Part shown: piece by piece, positions 1 through 10,153 of the stretch
Numbering within the stretch: position 1 is the stretch's first letter
How the letters are laid out: each line of letters opens with the position of its first letter
NCBI RefSeq assembly: GCF_009389715.1
Contig: NC_052401.1
Coordinates: 2,220,843-2,284,842 of the forward strand
DNA length: 64,000 nt
DNA from: Phoenix dactylifera
Taxonomy: Eukaryota > Streptophyta > Magnoliopsida > Arecales > Arecaceae
Direction of reading: 5' to 3'
Made by a program: the position numbers and the translations under genes
The notes under the pieces: model-generated
The model's input: only the letters and a program-made list of their open reading frames with translations
Told to the model about the DNA's origin: nothing
Database searches by the model: none

Positions 1-638
1 TGTGCCAAAACCTAGTAACCCTTCCATGGCTTTCACAACCGCACATCAATCACCATGAACCACCTCCTCCTCTGTCGAGCCCACCTTTATGTCCAGCACC
101 TCTGCCATGAACCCTAATCCAAGAGATACAAAAGTCGAAATCTTGAAAGAGTATCAACTCTAAAATCTCAAGTCATAGAAATATCAGAGGGCAATTCACC
201 AACTTCTTGGGTTTCTTACCATAAATATTTGACAACTCTCTCTCATTATGTAATGGAAGCTCTTCTCAGATGTGATCCCTTCAAAAAAGGGAGCTCAAAA
301 GTAAATGAGAATCTCGATGAAGCTTGATTGGTCAGACAAAAACACAAAAATAGAAAATGATAGGACTAAGCAATATCAACTCCAATCTCAGATCATATCA
401 CCAAGATAGATATGACCAAGAACTATATGTTCAGACAAATCAATGCAATTCAAAAGAAGCATTAAGAAAGAGAGCATCAGAAAAGCAGAACCACAAAAAA
501 AAAAGCCTCATCGCTGCCAGTCCTATAGGATAAACCCTTACTCTAGTTGTATCTTGTTTGGGGGAAATAGGATCGGGCCGTCTAAAAAAGACCCTATCAT
601 GATCCGCCATATTGTAGGCTTTCATGTTGGATTCCGAT
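1..638. other. no recognisable gene (left edge)
   Basis: I see no convincing coding region, RNA gene or repeat in this stretch. The open frames on either strand are short and resemble no family I know. It is the left flank of the TRIM insertion that begins at 639; the five bases before that insertion, CCGAT, act as its probable target duplication. Confidence 0.5.
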
Positions 639-882
639 TGTCACGCCCCCGCCTCTGCGGAGCACGTGAGGCACCTAGTGCCCATGTGGGAGCCACATGA
701 TGGGAGAAACACGGGGCTTTCCTGTTAGATATTGTCCGGTTCTGGGGCTTCACGCAAGCGTCCTTCATCCCTCTCCAATTTTGTTTTCCTTCCAAAATGC
801 GTCTGCAAGATTTGGATACACCCGCTTCATATGCCCAGGCTCTAGAACGAGTCTTTCCGATGTGGAACTATTAGGCTTCACA
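639..882 (-). repeat. TRIM LTR copy A (3' LTR in element orientation)
   Basis: First of three LTR copies. It shares with the other two the block around CACGTGAGGCAC, the CTTCACGCAAGC block and the terminal TTCCACATCGGAAAG box (read on the minus strand) that is typical of TRIM LTR starts. Confidence 0.8.
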
Positions 883-914
883 CCCTTTCCACCATCGGAC
901 AAGAGTCGTCCTCA

Positions 915-926
915 GCTCTGATACCA
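915..926 (-). other. primer binding site, first TRIM internal domain
   Basis: The plus strand reads GCTCTGATACCA, the reverse complement of the plant initiator-Met tRNA primer site. It lies 2 bases from the end of LTR copy B. The same 12 bases recur at about 1206-1217 in the second internal domain. Confidence 0.85.
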
Positions 927-928
927 AA

Positions 929-1173
929 TATCACGCCCCCGCCTCCGCGGGGCACGTGAGGCACCCAGTGCCCATGTGGGGGCCACATGAGGGGGGAAAC
1001 ATAGGGCTCTCCTGCCAGATATTTTTCGGTTCCAGGGCTTCACGCAAGCGTCATTCACACCTCCTCGGTTTTATTTTTCTTTCTAAAACGCGTCTACAGG
1101 ATTTGGAGATACCCACCTCATATGCTCAAGCTCTGGAACGAGTCTTTCCGATGTGGAACTATTGGGCCTTACA
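929..1173 (-). repeat. TRIM LTR copy B (shared middle LTR)
   Basis: Middle copy, shared by the two back-to-back elements. Its terminal CA has changed to TA on the minus strand, as in copy C. Confidence 0.8.
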
Positions 1174-1219
1174 CCCTTTCCACCATTGGACAAAAGTCGT
1201 CCTCGGCTCTGATACCAAA

Positions 1220-1462
1220 TATCACGCCCCCGCCTCCACGGGGCACGTGAGGCACCCAGTGCCCACATGGGGGCCACATGAGGTGGGAATACGAGGCTCC
1301 CTTACCAGATATTGGTCGGTTTCGAGGCTTCACACAAGCATCCTTCACCCCTCCCCAGTTTTGTTTTCCTCCTAAAATGCATCTACAGGATTTGGACACA
1401 CCCGCCTCATATGCTCAGGCTCCAGAACGAGTCTTTCCAATGTGGAACTATTGGACCTCACA
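1220..1462 (-). repeat. TRIM LTR copy C (5' LTR in element orientation)
   Basis: Third copy. On the minus strand it starts TGTGAGGTCC at 1462, directly followed on the plus strand by the probable target duplication CCGAC. Confidence 0.8.
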
Positions 1463-1719
1463 CCGACATCTAAGATGCGAATTCTGGATATGGATTGGGG
1501 GGCGGTAGCAGAAGCCCTTAGGGGAGGGAGGAAAGCTGCTGTCATTGGAGGTGTGGCAGATGGAGAAATCATCGCCTCTACTGCCAAAGGCCTGCCCCCC
1601 TTGGAAGGTGGTGGAGGGGAGTCATCTGCAGGGTCCTTCGAATCCTCATCAGTAGCAAAGGAGAAGTAGGTGTCAAAGCACTGCGAGGAGAGACGAGGAT
1701 CGTAGTCGAGGTAGCCATT

Positions 1720-1727
1720 GTCATCGA
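1720..1727. repeat. left target-site duplication of hAT
   Basis: GTCATCGA immediately before the element matches GTCATTGA at 4796-4803 in seven of eight bases. Eight-base duplications are the rule for hAT. Confidence 0.85.
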
Positions 1728-1737
1728 TAGGGCTGTT

Positions 1738-1885
1738 AATGAGCTGAGCTGCTCGGGCTCGGCTCGGGCTCGGCTCGGTAAAAGCCCGGCTCGGGCTCGG
1801 CTCGTTAGTCAAACGAGCCCGAGCCTAATATGAGGCTCGTTTACATCCGAGCTCGAGCCCGAGCAGCTCACGAGCCCAAACGAGC
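1738..1885. repeat. left subterminal GAGC/CTCGG repeats of hAT
   Basis: Runs of CTCGGGCTCGG and GAGCCCGAGC directly behind the left inverted repeat. They mirror a denser set at 4555-4785 behind the right one and together can form long hairpins. Confidence 0.75.
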
Positions 1886-3004
1886 TTGGGCCTTTGGCTA
1901 TTTGCTGAATGCTGATTGACTCCTAGTCTGAAGTCTCCCATGGCCATGGGCCCACCCGGCCAGCCCCCTCTCAAGTCCAGACTCCCGAGCCCGAGTCCCA
2001 ATTTCTCAAATGGGCCAAATCCCAAATTAGGATTTCTCCACTCTCCAGTCGGACCAGCCCCCACCGTCCACCGACCCAGATCAGTGATCACCACTCACCA
2101 GATGCTCATGCCCTAGTCTCCTGTCTCCCTCTCGGCCGCCTCTCCCACTCGACTCCCAGCCCTCCCCTGATTTCGGCCTCTCCCACTCGACTCCCATCCC
2201 TCCCAGCCCTTCCGGCCTTTCCCTTCCGGCGACAATCCCCTTCCGGCGACGATCCCCTTCCGGCCTTCCCCTTCCGGTCTGCCCGACCCCATTGCCTTCG
2301 AACTTCGAAGGCTTGAAGGCTGAAGCCCCAGCCCCGCCGCGCTCCGCCTCCCTTCGCCCGCACGCCGCGCCGCCGGCCGTGAAGCCCGACTCCACAGACA
2401 GCAGTCACAGCACCACCGAAAGTCCGAACCCCCCCTCCAAACCCTTCAAGGCTTCAAACCCCCCTTCAGGCCTTCACCCTGCCTCCCTCCAAACCCCTCT
2501 CGCCCTCCAATTCTCCAAACCCCTCCGGCCCTCCTTCTCCTCCGAACCCCTCACCCCTTCCATCATCTGGACGGCTGGACCTCGACGAGACGACGACTCG
2601 ATCCCTCGACTTGCTCCTCCCGGATCTTCCCCGACTCCGACTTGCTGAGTTGCTGCAGCGCTGACCCCCGACCGGCGACCGGCCGACCCCGACTTGCTGG
2701 TGAGTTTCCTCTTCTCCCCTCACCGTCCATCATCTCTTTGCTCCTCAGTTCTCAGTCCTCAGTCCTCAACTCCTCAACCGTCCATCATCTGTTTCACTGT
2801 TTGATTTTATCTATTATTATTTCTTTATGAAAATTTGTTTGGGAGGAGGGCCGAATGTTATGCTTTCAAGTGTTTAAATGAATTGGCGTCTAAATTTGTT
2901 TGATTTTGTTTTAGCCTTGAATAGGCTTTGTATAATTGTATGGCAGTATGGCATGCTTATGTACTAAATATGTAATTTGATTGGTTGTTTATATTTTTCA
3001 AGAA
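1886..3004. other. hAT interior without recognisable coding
   Basis: From 1890 to about 2710 the DNA is rich in C and T and broken by many short frames, none of which resembles the missing N-terminal transposase domains. From 2710 to 3004 it is AT-rich and ends in a plausible splice acceptor (TTTTTCAAG) just before the first transposase-like codons. Confidence 0.5.
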
Positions 3005-3937
3005 ATGTCAGATGGCCAACATGAATTCGATCAACATGCCTCTACAGCTTATAGTGCAAATGAACTTGTTTATCCAACTTCAAATTTGTTCCTTAATGAA
3101 ATTTGGAGAGTGAAGGAGAAATTAAATGATATGTCCTTTGATACTAGAGATTTTGTGATGCGCATGACTCGAAGAATGAATGAAAAATTTGAGAAGTATT
3201 GGGGAGACTGTAACTTACTAATGGCAATTGGAGCAGTTTTGGATCCTCGCTATAAAATGCAGCTCATTGTATTTTGTTTTCCACAAATTTATGGTGAGGA
3301 TGTTTTTCAACGCCATATTGATGATGTTCATGAAGCTTTAGATATGCTCTACAAGGAATATGTATCTTCAGATGGACAAATAGATGTTGATGCTAGCAAT
3401 ATCCTAAGTATCTCCTCCAAACTGAAAAAAAAAAGAAGGGCTAATCATCGATTTCATATGTGGGCTCAACAACATAGGAATGCTATTCCTTCAAACAAAA
3501 CTGAGTTGGACATGTATCTAGAAGAAGATATTTTCAAGCCTAGTGATGAAGACTATGACAAGTTTGATGCTTTAAATTGGTAGAAAGCCAACACTTTAAA
3601 ATTTCGCTATCTATCAAAAATGGCTCGGGACATACTATCCATTCCTATTACTACTGTTGCTTCAGAGGCTGCATTTAGTGCTGGAGGTAGAGTGCTTGAT
3701 CAATATCGTAGCTCTTTGAAGCCTGAGACTGTACAAGCTTTGATTTGTACTGGAGATTGGTTGCGTCAAGAGCTTGGATTGGAGCAGTCATCAAATGTAA
3801 GTATCATTTATAGTATTTAATATATTTTTTAGTAGTTAGTTTTTCAATTTATAATTTCTGGTTTCTTGTTTAATTTGCAGGTTGATGAAGAGTTTACGCA
3901 ATGGAACACAGAGACTGGTCTAAACGAGAGTACTTGA
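3005..3937 (+). pseudogene. hAT transposase, C-terminal half, with in-frame stop
   Basis: The frame from the ATG at 3005 encodes the RNase-H-like region of plant hAT transposases (KFEKYWGDCNLLMAIGAVLDP and following). A TAG at 3581-3583 then stands where the family has the second Trp of a conserved LxWW motif. The frame resumes unchanged with MARDILSIPITTVASEAAFS, the hAT C-terminal dimerisation domain. A GT-AG intron (3797-3880) leads to a 19-codon last exon ending at TGA 3935-3937. The N-terminal BED finger and first part of the catalytic region are absent, so no working transposase can be made. The single stop is a G-to-A change in a Trp codon. Confidence 0.88.
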
Positions 3938-4554
3938 GAACTTGAGATTTATTATGTTTATTGTGTTTCTTGAACTCTTTTGTAGAACTTGATTTGTATG
4001 GGATGTTTTTTAGTTTGTTGAGGATGACCGATATTTTGTCATGTACTCATGTTAGATCTCCACCTTTAATGGGGAAAGTGTTATGGATCCATTTCCAAGC
4101 ACTTCTTTGGTAGTGCACCCTCTTTTCCCTTTGGATACTTACAGGTAGAGAAACATGAGAAAGGTGGATCATTTTGAAAGCAATGTCAATTTCATGAAAG
4201 CAGAACCAGGATCATGAAAGCAATGTCAATTTCATCATATTGCAGAACCAGGATCATTTTGATATATAACAGTATCATGTAATTTTGATCTTAGGATGCC
4301 ATGATGCCTATCTTATATATGCTATTGACATCATAAGAGAACCATGTATTCGTATATGGATGTGGGACATCAAGGGATCTTGCATGGATGCAAGCTGTTT
4401 GTGGTTACCATTATTGATTATAAGGCCGCGAGCACATCTTATGCATTCTTAACAATTATCAATGTATTGTGTTCTTGTACTTCTTTGTCCCTTTTTTCAA
4501 GAGCCTTCAATTATTCAAATTATTTCTATGCTGTTTCAAGGAAACAAGAAACAG

Positions 4555-4785
4555 ACCACCGAGCTCGTACCGAGCCCGAGCTCGAGCCCGAGCTCGGGCT
4601 CGTTCAGGAGCTCGTAATTAAAACGAGCTTTACGAGCTCGAGCCCGAGCTTTTGCTTTACCAAGCGAGCCCGAGCCCGAGCCCAATACAGAGCTCGTTAC
4701 CGAGCCCGAGCCCGAGCCCGAGCCCGAGCTACTGTGAAACGAGCCGAGCCGAGCTTTCCCAGGCTCGGGCTCGGCTCGGCTCGTT
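4555..4785. repeat. right subterminal GAGCCCGAGC repeat array of hAT
   Basis: Over 200 bases consist largely of CGAGCCCGAGC and CGAGCTCG units in both orientations. Such arrays are transposase-binding sites in hAT elements. Any peptide read through here (Arg/Ala or Pro/Ser repeats) is a by-product. Confidence 0.8.
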
Positions 4786-4865
4786 AACAGCCCTAGTCAT
4801 TGAAGGGATGGGTAAGTCCCCTCACCACCTTGTTGCCATCGTAAGATGTCGAAAGAGGAAGCCAT

Positions 4866-5635
4866 ATATCTTACTCCCTCACTCTCTTTATTACTTGCTC
4901 TCTCCAAGGTCGGTGGGAGCAATGGAAGGAAGAAAGATAGTTGGATAATATTTTTGTATAGTGAGGGCTCAGGGACTCAACTAGTCTAAGTGAGATTTTT
5001 TTTTTTCAATAAAACAAAAAAAGATTTCAAATAACTACTTCCCATCATCTACCACGTAGGCACCCCTGGCGAGTCCTTGACCACAATTGGGGGGAGGGTA
5101 TGTTACATTGCAATAATATAAAAAATGCAGGCTTGGCATTACAATAATTAGATATATTGGAGATAGTTATAATGTCATACAAAATGGCTAGGTTGTTTTT
5201 TTTTTAAGCCTAAATTCAAACTCTGGAGTATACGGTTTGTGAAGCTCCAATTCCTGTAGCTTCAAAATAATTTCGCATTCTATCCTTCCTTTTTTTCACA
5301 TTAAACTCTAATTTAAAATATCTACAATGCACTTGGGAATACGAAGGCTCCTGGAATCTTAAAGGCAAGGATGGATCATCTCATGCGCATGAGAGATTTT
5401 GGGATTTGTGATATTAAAGTCTATCCTACCTGTTAGCTTTTCTGTTCGGAATGGAGTCCAAATCTTGTCCATGAGCAAGAAACTCAGTCCCAATCATATC
5501 TTTTATTTCTTTTCCATATCTACGTAACTATTCTGAAACACTTATGCCAAAGCTATATGAATAAATCACATTCCCCAAACTAGTTTGAATAACCCAACTC
5601 GGTGATCTGATCCAAAAAAAAAACAACATTGGGCC
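4866..5635. other. intergenic, no gene seen
   Basis: The first part may be the 5' flank of the clathrin-like fragment (minus strand), with CT-rich stretches around 4877-4910. The rest is ordinary AT-rich DNA with short homopolymers and no element or gene I recognise. Confidence 0.5.
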
Positions 5636-5639
5636 TATA

Positions 5640-5775
5640 TAAGATAATATAATATAGTACAGTATAGTATGGTATTGTATAGTAATAGTATAGTATAGTA
5701 TAGTATGATATAATATACTATACTAATAGAATATAATAATAATACAATACTATATACTATAGTATGATATAGGCA
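5640..5775. repeat. imperfect TATAG/TATAA short tandem repeat
   Basis: About 130 bases are made almost only of TAGTA, TATAG and AATA permutations, a decayed pentanucleotide-type microsatellite. Confidence 0.8.
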
Positions 5776-5957
5776 ACCTTCAAGTCCATGTTGTCGGGCC
5801 GCTCCGGGCCGGAGAAGACTAACCGGGCCGGTTCGGCCCGGCCGGATAGGGTGATCTCTGGCCCATTTCCAGGCACAAGAAGGGAGGAGAGGGGCTTTGG
5901 CGCTCGGTGTCTGCTTTTTTCAAGGGCAAGGCGTGAGGAGGGTCTGAGAGGCGAAAT

Positions 5958-5961
<4 letters not shown>

Positions 5962-6008
<47 letters not shown>
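5962..6008. repeat. (GA)n microsatellite
   Basis: About 23 uninterrupted GA units. GA tracts like this are common in plant 5' leaders, and this one lies just upstream of the PPR-derived pseudogene, so it may belong to that gene's former leader. Confidence 0.9.
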
Positions 6009-6010
<2 letters not shown>

Positions 6011-6724
6011 AGGGTTCCCAAGTGGCGATCACCAGGCCACCTCTCTCCCTCTCTGGATCTCCATGCATTTCTCTGTTTCCCATGCGAGACGCCATTCGCT
6101 TCGAATCCGCAAGCTCTGGATTTTTCCTGAGGAAAGATTCAATTTTGATTTCTATGCTCGAAACCTAGCTCAAAATCCGATCTTTTTTTCTCTGGATCCA
6201 AATTGGGAGCCCCATCTCCGGTTTCCTGATCAGAGCTTCGGAAGGAGCTGCACCCCGAGGTGCCACGAGCGCTGGGAATCGGCCCGAACGGGTCTTCGCT
6301 GGAAGATGCAACAGCGCGCGAAAGGTGGGAACTTGGTCGAAGCTTTGGGCGCTCTGAAGCTCATGGAACCGAGTGGTCTTGATTACAATGTGCTTCTGCA
6401 TTTCTAGCTTATATAAGCTAGTGTTTTTGTCTCGATGAATCGGGGAAAGTTTGCGAGGGGATGAAGAAATTTGGATCCTATCCGAATAACTGGACGTTCA
6501 ACTCGCTCTTTTGGCATTATTGAATAGATTGACAAAGAAATCGCCGAGTTCAGGTACCCTTGAACTCTCGTTCGACGTATTAGGATTAATGCTAAGATTT
6601 GATTACTTGGCAATGTTACGGATTAAAGAAATTCAAGATGAGAGTCGCGAGAAAGAACTTTTTGTTTTTTCTTTATTTTACATTCATCATGTTTACATAT
6701 TTATGCAAATATAGCGTATTCAAA

Positions 6725-6930
6725 ATTTAAATTTGAATGAATTTAAAATTTAAATTTTCAGCTATTATGATAGCTAAGAATTTCTCTTATGGTGAGTCCA
6801 AATTTGGTAGCTGTTATGGCAGCTAAGAATTTTTCTTCTGGTGAGTCCAAATTTGAATGAATTTGAACTTCACATTTGAATTAATTTGAAATTCAAATTT
6901 ACAGCTGTTATGGCAGCTACGAATTTATGA
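6725..6930. repeat. three-copy hairpin-bearing repeat inside the PPR relic
   Basis: Three similar segments each contain a short dyad followed by CTAAGAATTT or CTACGAATTT; the first two continue into GGTGAGTCCAAATTT. The dyads are AGCTATTATGATAGCT (6760-6775) and AGCTGTTATGGCAGCT (6809-6824 and 6903-6918). AT-rich spacers of the ATTTGAATGAATTT type separate them. The family is unknown to me. Confidence 0.7.
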
Positions 6931-7519
6931 GATTGAGCTTCTCCTCTACTTGCGCGGAATATTTGGACTCTTCTGGTGAGTCCGTTCCAATACAAATTTT
7001 GAATTCATGAATTTCTAAACTGATCGGAGCTAGAGAGGCTTATCACATATTATTTCAGTGTTTGGAGAAAAGTTTAGTTCCTAATGTCCGAATGTGTACA
7101 CTTACGATCCCATTCTTTTCGGTTCATGCAAATTTGGTAGAGCTATACAGTTTGGGTGTTTTTTAACGTAGTTTGAGAAAGCAAGGATTTTGCAATAGTT
7201 AGTCCTCTTGTGGAAGGAAGCTTATCACTTTTTGTGCATATGCATGATGATGATGGTGTGTATGGCTGATGTTGTCGTGCAAACTAATTAAATTCCTCTC
7301 TAGATTCAGGCGGCATTTTTTAGAGCATGGGTAAAGAAGGTTGTCATCCAGGTTTAGTCACATGAAACATACCACTCCATGCGCTTTGTTGCCACAATAA
7401 GTTCCAAAAACCCATGAATTGGTTCAATTTATGGAAGAGAGGTACCTTCCCGATCTGTTCACCTGCTGCGCTTAATCTAGCAATTTGCTAAAAGCTGGGT
7501 GTGTGAGAAGTTCCCAAGA

Positions 7520-7878
7520 TTATCTATGCATTTTTACTTTTTCGTGATTCGAAAATCGAAACATTTTTATTTTTTTTTCCAAAAAAGCCCTACACATAAC
7601 TTTTTTTCTATAAAAGGATCCGAAAAATCAAGGATCCTTATTTGATCCAAAGCATTAAAGATCTAATTTTTATTAAAAGTATAATAGGAATTACAGATAA
7701 CTTTTCCGGAAAAGTAGATGGTCAACCAAACATAAGCACTCTGGAAATCTGTCACTTTTCCATGGTTAACCAAACATGCCAAAAGTACTTTTTCAGGCAT
7801 CCTCTTCTCAGGAATCTGCTTTTCAGAAATCATATTTCTTTGAGAAAAAATGCTTCCCGCGAATCAAACGAGCCCTGT
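7520..7878. mobile_element. probable MITE remnant
   Basis: The right end reads CGCGAATCAAACGAGCCCTG. On the other strand this is CAGGGCTCGTTTGATTCGCG, the kind of terminus seen in non-autonomous plant DNA transposons. The segment interrupts the PPR-like sequence: PPR-type codons stop near 7490 and resume near 7930. I could not find the matching left terminus or a target duplication, so both the boundary and the class are uncertain. Confidence 0.4.
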
Positions 7879-8714
7879 GAAAAAATGTTGTGGAAATCTA
7901 TCCCTTAGAAAATCTACATCCATAGCCTGTGTTGTGATAGCAGAGTGAGAGAAGCATTAAATATTGTTTGTATATAAGGGTTTGGCCAACTATTGTACCA
8001 TATCTCTACACTTGAAGGGTTTTGTAGGGAAGAGAACATTGATGGGGCATTGTAGCTTTTGATCATTTTGACTAGGGTGGCAATGGACCTGACTTAGTAC
8101 CATTTTGCCTGCAGCTTGCAAGCAAGGAAACTTTTTGATGATCCACAGCATTCTCCATCATACGGATGTTGAAGGAATCAAGCTTGAGTTGCCAAAATAA
8201 TTTGTTTTGATGCGGTATTTCTGTAACAAGTTTGTAGAATGCTTTAAGAAGCTCTTCAAGCATATGATATGTGAGGGACACAGGCCTACTTATTCCACTT
8301 TAGTAGACAGCCTCTGCAAGAAAGGGTTGCTTGCAGATGCATACAGAATACTTCATGAATTTGGTGCCTGGTGTCATCGCTTATGGATCTTTTAGTTATG
8401 GCCTGTTCTAGGAGGGGAATGTTAATGCTGCCCTGCATTTGGAGGAATGGATGCTAGAGTGTGGAGTTACACCAAGCATCTCTTACTACAACACTATAAT
8501 GGATGCTGCATTTGGATTGGGTAGACAGTGGGATGCCTTCCTGATACTGGTTAACATGGAAACAGAAGGAACTGAACCAGATGCAGTTTCTTTCAAAATC
8601 TTGAGCCATGCAATTGCAAAAGGTGGAAAGAAGCGATTTCCTAAGGCCACGAAGATCCTTGAAAAAATCCTGATGAACAAAGGAGAGAAAATACTTGGGC
8701 TGAAGGTTGGCTGA

Positions 8715-10153
8715 AAGAGTATACTGTTATATCCTCAGGGTTGTTATCTCTTTCACAATATCTGACCTTCAAAACCACAAGCATGTGAATCTGGCCTCTG
8801 TTATCATGTGTTGTTGACCCTGTTGTGGCTAATACATGCAACCTGGGAAACAGATTCCATTTCAAGTGTTTTGCATTAGACACCTTATGATTTTATGTAG
8901 AGCACCAAGGGTTCTCTTGATTTTGTGTAGGGAAATCGCATATTGCTCCCATATATCATTGAGCATTTGTTCTCATGTTGTTGTTGTTGATGATGATGAT
9001 AATGTCACAGTTCTCTTTTAGAACAGGGCAGCAAATCCGTAGATGGGCAGCAGGCAAACACATGGACCAATCTTTAATCGTAGAATGAAGAGATCAGTCA
9101 GGAATGAAAGTCTTGTGCTTTGTGGAAATTTCAGTGTTCCATGTTCCAAATATAAGAAGCTCACCTGTTTTCGAACTAGGGGAAATTCTTATCTCCACAT
9201 ATGAAAACATGGTCTTTAAGGCATGTTGGAACTTACGGCTAAGCACAATTAGCCATTGGAAACTTTAGTAGTTGAGATGCTCAGTTGATATATGACCATT
9301 AGCTTTGGGTACCAGCCGTCGTTGTTGTATTCCAACAAATTCAATCCATGAAGTAGGTATGATCGGTGGAGGCTCAGCATGCGTTTTCCTCCCAGAAAGT
9401 TGCTGAAGGACCACGGAGAAGGGAAATGGTTAAAGGGAAAGGCATCCTTTTTGCACTTTTCTTTTGAGGGTGGTGTTGTGGTTCAAATTTGTGGGGTCTC
9501 CTCTGAAAGAGCCTTACTTGAATCCTGAATCACTTGCTTTCATCAAAGCAATGTGCATTCATAAGTGCTGACCGAAAAAGTTCGGGGGCATGAAAAATGT
9601 GTGGGAATTGTCTGTAATTATTATCCTAGAGTTTAGAGAGTATGTTTAGTTTTTTCTAATTTTCTGAAGCAAAGCATGATGCCGTCAATGAGACAAGCTT
9701 GGGACAAATGATTGTGATGCGCAGATTTAGCATGAAAGGAATGCAAGAATTTTCCTGAAGAGAAAGTCTACCATCAGCAATCTTCTTTGAGAAACCCTTC
9801 ACACCTACCAGACACCAGTCATGAGAAAATTTATGTGTAAGCAGGATGATGGAAAACCATAGAACATTGTGGAACACTGTATCTCAATTATTGCCGCCAG
9901 ACTTCCAGTGAATGTACTGTAGGCTCCCAATCTCTCAACCCCAATTGTAGATGCCACTGTCCTTTAAATTTCTTATCTCTGTAAATACTATCATACTTTT
10001 TAATAATATTAGGGAAGTGCCTTATTCCTGCCTTACTTCCTGAGTGGTGTTTTAAAGTTATTAAGTAAATATATATTTTTTTGAAAAAACTTTAGACATA
10101 GACAGTGAAGTTTTTAAATATGAACACCCTTTTTTTTCTATTATTTTCTTTTT
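8715..10153. other. intergenic, no gene seen
   Basis: No open frame resembles a known protein on either strand and I found no structured repeat. A run of GATGATGAT near 8990 is the only simple repeat. Confidence 0.5.

Larger units (their letters stand above)
639..1462 (-). mobile_element. TRIM-type miniature LTR retrotransposon with three LTRs
   Basis: Three copies of a 243-245 bp direct repeat (639-882, 929-1173, 1220-1462) are separated by two internal domains of only 46 bp. On the minus strand each LTR begins TGTGAGG or a variant and ends GGCGTGACA or GGCGTGATA. Each internal domain carries the plant initiator-Met-tRNA primer site TGGTATCAGAGC beside one LTR and a purine tract (GGTGGAAAGGG) beside the other, which is a complete minimal retroelement layout with no protein. 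The flanks CCGAT and CCGAC match at four of five bases, a probable degraded 5-bp target duplication. TRIM elements with shared LTRs in tandem are known in plants. The copies differ at scattered positions, so the insertion is old. Confidence 0.85.
1728..4795 (+). mobile_element. degenerate hAT DNA transposon (3068 bp)
   Basis: The termini are TAGGGCTGTTAATGAGC at the left and, as reverse complement at the right, TAGGGCTGTTAACGAGC, so the inverted repeats differ at one base of 17. An 8-bp target duplication (7 of 8 identical) flanks it. Both ends carry dense subterminal repeats of the GAGCCCGAGCTCG type, the usual transposase-binding arrays of hAT elements. The 5' third is very GC- and pyrimidine-rich and has no clear coding function. 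The interior encodes only the C-terminal half of a transposase. I see no BED zinc finger, so the element is internally deleted as well as interrupted by a nonsense codon. It inserted into the clathrin-light-chain-like fragment. Confidence 0.9.
1468..4865 (-). pseudogene. clathrin light chain-like gene fragment split by a hAT element
   Basis: Read on the minus strand, the first piece lies at 4865-4796 and the second at 1727-1468. Skipping the hAT and one copy of its target duplication joins them into one frame containing FNDNGYLDYDPRLSSQCFD, then an acidic Asp/Ser/Pro stretch. This matches the hallmark N-terminal motif of plant clathrin light chains (FDDDGYxGYDPRLPSQRFDS). Clathrin light chains bind the heavy chain and tune coat assembly on the plasma membrane and trans-Golgi network. 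An ATG at 4865-4863 starts MASSFD, also typical of the family, but the frame then shifts by one indel before the conserved motif. No heavy-chain-binding coiled coil is visible downstream, where the TRIM begins. I infer an N-terminal exon relic disabled by the frameshift and insertions. The identification rests on one motif and the start. Confidence 0.65.
6063..8714 (+). pseudogene. decayed PPR protein gene
   Basis: Pieces of pentatricopeptide repeats appear in order but in shifting frames. Around 6325-6405 there is a leader-plus-repeat (EALGALKLMEPSGLDYNVLL). Around 6462-6520 a piece reads YPNNWTFNSLF, around 7030-7110 LFQCLEKSLVPNV, and near 7430 MEERYLPDLFTCC. From 8230 to 8360 a piece contains PTYSTLVDSLCKKGLLADAY, and 8439-8711 holds almost two clean repeats (SISYYNTIMDAAFGLGRQWD, then PDAVSFKILSHAIAKGG). 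PPR proteins bind organellar RNA. The frame is broken many times and insertions separate the pieces (hairpin repeats at 6730-6930, a probable MITE at about 7520-7880). It is a relic of a P-type PPR gene unrelated in detail to the intact one at 31119-33289. Confidence 0.8.

Noticed and set aside
4555..4948. Arg/Ala and Ser/Pro repeat peptides
   Set aside because: They are read through the hAT subterminal repeat array, which is a DNA-level structure.
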